From NCBI GenBank assembly GCA_900756875.1, contig CAAELW010000193.1:1-18428 (forward strand): a DNA stretch of 18,428 nucleotides. Direction: 5' to 3'. This DNA is from Pasteurellaceae bacterium (GTDB lineage: Bacteria; Pseudomonadota; Gammaproteobacteria; Enterobacterales; Pasteurellaceae). Under the pieces are notes generated by a model. The model searched no databases and was not told the origin of the DNA. It saw only the letters and a list, made by a program, of their open reading frames with translations. Position numbers and translations under genes: made by a program. Position 1 is the stretch's first letter, and each line of letters opens with the position of its first letter. This document shows positions 16,345 to 18,428 of the stretch, piece after piece.

Positions 16345-17399
16345 TATTCGTTTCCTTTTGATTCGGTATTGAGCGTAAGCGGTGAAGTTGCAATTTTATC
16401 CTTAAACTGCCGTTCTCGAAGATTAATCGGGTGATGGCAGGAAAACTCATGCTGTTTAATGCGATATCGGCTTGGCTTTTGAATAAATTCACGCTGAGCA
16501 AAAGGGCAGCGAGGCCCTAAACGGCAACCAATCGGCATTTGTTCCAAAATCGGCACAGTGCCTTCTAATGTCCCTAATTTGCTTTTAAAACCTAAGGGAC
16601 GACTAAAATCTGGAACAGAGTAAAGCAATGCCTGCGTATAAGGGTGATGAGGCATTTCTAATATCTGGTCGGTTGGCCCAGACTCTGTATTTTGCCCACA
16701 ATAAAGGACGGAAATACTATCACACCATTCGCTGATACTTTTAAGATCGTTACTGGCTAATAAAATTGTTGTACCTTGGTTTTGGTTCATACTTGAAAGC
16801 AAACGGAAAATTTGCAATGCGGTAATGGACTCCAAAGAATTAGTCGGTTCATCTGCAATTAAGAGACGAGGTTGATTTGCCACTGCTACGGCAATCATCA
16901 CTTTTTGGCCTTCACCCTCAGTGAGCTCATTAGGGTAACTCGCCATAATATCTTGGTGGTCTTTAATTCCTACACGATGCAGTAATTCAATCGCACGACG
17001 TTTTTTCCAACCAAACCACTGCCACCAACGGCCTTTAAAGGTCCAGTTTGGAATACTTTGGATAAGCTGTTTACCAATTTTTCGGCTTGGGTCAAGGCAA
17101 CTTAATGGGTTTTGGAAGATCATTGAAATTTCTTTTCCAACGATTTTTCGACGTTGATTTGGTGTTAGTTTAAGCAATTCAATATCATTAAAACGAAAAC
17201 GATCAGCCGTAACAATCCAGTTGTCTTTTATGGAATTACTGATTACTTTAGCGATTAAGCTTTTACCGGAACCTGATTCACCGACGAGTCCTAGAATTTC
17301 CCCTTCATTAAGCGAAAGATTGACGCCGTCCACAATTTTCATGCGACCGTTTGGTGTTTGAATTTCAATATTAAGATTGCGAATATCTAACAGCGCCAT
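16344..17399 (-). CDS. sapD: Sap ABC transporter ATPase SapD
   Basis: SapD is the first ATPase of the Sap system and in E. coli also acts as TrkE, supporting Trk potassium uptake through ATP binding. It has 351 residues, somewhat longer than E. coli SapD (330, from memory), the extra length being a C-terminal tail. Walker A GESGSGKS (40-47), Q-loop Q96, signature LTEGE (159-163) and Walker B IADEP with E184 are present. The switch position is Asn instead of His (LASND, N217), one base from a His codon. The C-terminal Opp/Dpp cysteine region is recognisable as [12 protein letters not shown], but the next expected Cys (REC in E. coli, from memory) is Phe here (REF). It starts three bases after the sapC stop with only a weak ribosome site, so it probably depends on coupled translation. 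Confidence 0.93.
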   Translation of the reverse strand: MALLDIRNLNIEIQTPNGRMKIVDGVNLSLNEGEILGLVGESGSGKSLIAKVISNSIKDNWIVTADRFRFNDIELLKLTPNQRRKIVGKEISMIFQNPLSCLDPSRKIGKQLIQSIPNWTFKGRWWQWFGWKKRRAIELLHRVGIKDHQDIMASYPNELTEGEGQKVMIAVAVANQPRLLIADEPTNSLESITALQIFRLLSSMNQNQGTTILLASNDLKSISEWCDSISVLYCGQNTESGPTDQILEMPHHPYTQALLYSVPDFSRPLGFKSKLGTLEGTVPILEQMPIGCRLGPRCPFAQREFIQKPSRYRIKQHEFSCHHPINLRERQFKDKIATSPLTLNTESKGNE

Positions 17400-17402
17400 G
17401 GG

Positions 17403-18290
17403 TTACTCGTAATATTTATTGATTGCTTTACACAATCCGTTAGTAAAAATAATGCTTAATAAAATGGTAAAAATAATAGCAAAACCTGGTAATAAAACCG
17501 TCCAAGGAGCAAGATAAATTAGCTCTAACGAATCTTTAATCATCGCGCCCCATTCTGGCATTGGGCGTTGTGCACCAAGAGAAATGAAGCTGAGCGCTGT
17601 AATATCTAAAATAGCGACCACAAATGCACGAGAAATTTCTTGCGTATAGACGATACTAATATTCGGTAAGATTGTAGTTTTTAATAATTCCCAGTTTGAA
17701 ATACCATCTAATTTCAGTAAGAGTACATAGTCTTTCTTTAGCTCTTGCTGAATGGCTTGATAAATGGCATGTACAAAATACGGCAAAATGGCCAATAGGG
17801 TAGCAAACATGGCATTCATTAAGCTTGGTTCCATTAACGTGGAAATAATAATGGCAATCAGCAAAATAGGGATAGATAAAAAGGCGTCAAAAATATGGCC
17901 TAAGAAACGAGATTTAATCCCTTCTGACATACCTGCAAGAATACCTAGTGCGCCCCCAATAATTGCCACAGCGATAACCACCAAAAGGGATGAACCAAGA
18001 GTGTATTGTGTCCCCATTATTAATCGACTGAGTACATCGCGGCCAAGATCGTCCGTACCAAAGAAAAAGGCGATGCGCCCTTTTTCTACCCAAGATGGCG
18101 GCATGAGTTCTTCACCGACAAACTCCATGCTTTCGCTATAAGGCATGATGAGTTTCGGGAAAAGAGCGACCAAAATCAGGATAACAAATAAATAGAAACT
18201 AAATAATGCCACATGATTTTGGCGGAAAAGCAACCAAATTTGAAAGAGGGAGGTGCTTTCGCGAAATTCATCAGGTTCTCTATCTTGCAT
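17403..18290 (-). CDS. sapC: Sap ABC transporter permease SapC
   Basis: SapC is one of two inner-membrane permease subunits of the Sap importer, in the DppC/OppC family. It has 295 residues, as usual. The N-terminal cytoplasmic stretch is followed by a first membrane helix (about 33-50), the family motif FFGTDDLGRDVLSRLIMGTQ (75-94) and about five further helices. The coupling loop LLLKLDGISNWELLKTTILP (about 190-209) is a diverged EAA motif that contacts an ATPase. AAGGG five bases before the ATG supports the start, which lies inside the end of sapB with an 11-base overlap. Order sapB-sapC-sapD-sapF on the minus strand is the standard operon arrangement. Confidence 0.94.
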   Translation of the reverse strand: MQDREPDEFRESTSLFQIWLLFRQNHVALFSFYLFVILILVALFPKLIMPYSESMEFVGEELMPPSWVEKGRIAFFFGTDDLGRDVLSRLIMGTQYTLGSSLLVVIAVAIIGGALGILAGMSEGIKSRFLGHIFDAFLSIPILLIAIIISTLMEPSLMNAMFATLLAILPYFVHAIYQAIQQELKKDYVLLLKLDGISNWELLKTTILPNISIVYTQEISRAFVVAILDITALSFISLGAQRPMPEWGAMIKDSLELIYLAPWTVLLPGFAIIFTILLSIIFTNGLCKAINKYYE

Positions 18291-18428
18291 ACCAGCCCTT
18301 CTTATTAAATGGATCTAACATAAACATCAGCAACTTGGCTAAGGTATCAATAATGATGATGCAAACACCGATCACTACGACACCAGCCGAAATACTGTTG
18401 TAATCTTGTTGGGTTACGGCATCAATCA
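18280..18428 (-). CDS. sapB: Sap ABC transporter permease SapB (partial, C-terminus only)
   Basis: The last 48 codons of a permease gene run from the right edge to a TAG at 18280-18282. The visible residues read AVTQQDYNSISAGVVVIG, a final hydrophobic helix, then LDPFNKKGWYAR at the C-terminus. This is the expected end of a DppB/OppB-type permease, and position before sapC identifies SapB. It overlaps the sapC start by 11 bases. The rest of the gene and sapA lie outside the window. Confidence 0.9.
   Translation of the reverse strand, partial: IDAVTQQDYNSISAGVVVIGVCIIIIDTLAKLLMFMLDPFNKKGWYAR

Noticed and set aside
17764..18141. Plus-strand reading frame of 125 codons inside sapC
   Set aside because: Antisense to conserved permease coding sequence, with no recognisable protein features.

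Overview
The window reads as a chromosomal segment of a naturally competent Pasteurellaceae, most likely Haemophilus or a close relative. The main reason is the Haemophilus-type DNA uptake signal AAGTGCGGT, of which I count eleven exact copies on both strands. Six of them are paired head to head as the stems of intergenic hairpins. The AT-rich composition, SapF/D/C/B, the 620-residue SppA and MetX (rather than MetA) fit the same group. All genes are housekeeping or transport functions. I see no insertion sequence, phage gene, CRISPR array, tRNA or rRNA, and no stretch over 300 bases without a gene.

Layout, left to right. (1) 1-1009, minus: the N-terminal 336 codons of the selenium-metabolism membrane protein YedE/FdhT, with a CRP-like site and -10 upstream. 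(2) 1218-6085, minus: a four-gene ABC import operon, transcribed as binding protein, ATPase A, fused two-domain permease, ATPase B. It sits behind a good CRP-like site (6224-6239) and ends in an uptake-signal hairpin. (3) 6249-8279, minus: purA followed by a DUF484 protein. (4) 8409-10627, minus: lysC (aspartokinase III) and a SanA-like envelope protein. (5) 10784-11869, plus: metX behind tandem MetJ boxes and a clear sigma70 promoter. (6) 11925-12479, minus: a YdjA-type nitroreductase, convergent with metX and divergent from sppA (12590-14452, plus). (7) 14513-15445, minus: a BASS-family sodium symporter convergent with sppA. (8) 15541-18428, minus: sapF, sapD, sapC and the 3' end of sapB, tightly packed or overlapping.

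Functional links. LysC makes aspartyl phosphate, which leads to lysine, threonine and methionine. MetX acts further along the methionine branch, so these neighbours share a precursor supply. PurA uses aspartate for AMP synthesis. The two ABC systems are the most interesting part. The 1218-6085 operon carries two different ATPase genes for one fused permease, and its binding protein lacks the paired tyrosines of ferric-binding FbpA, so its substrate is open. In the Sap system both ATPases lack the switch histidine and SapF has further changed catalytic residues. That suggests a nucleotide cycle unlike a normal importer.
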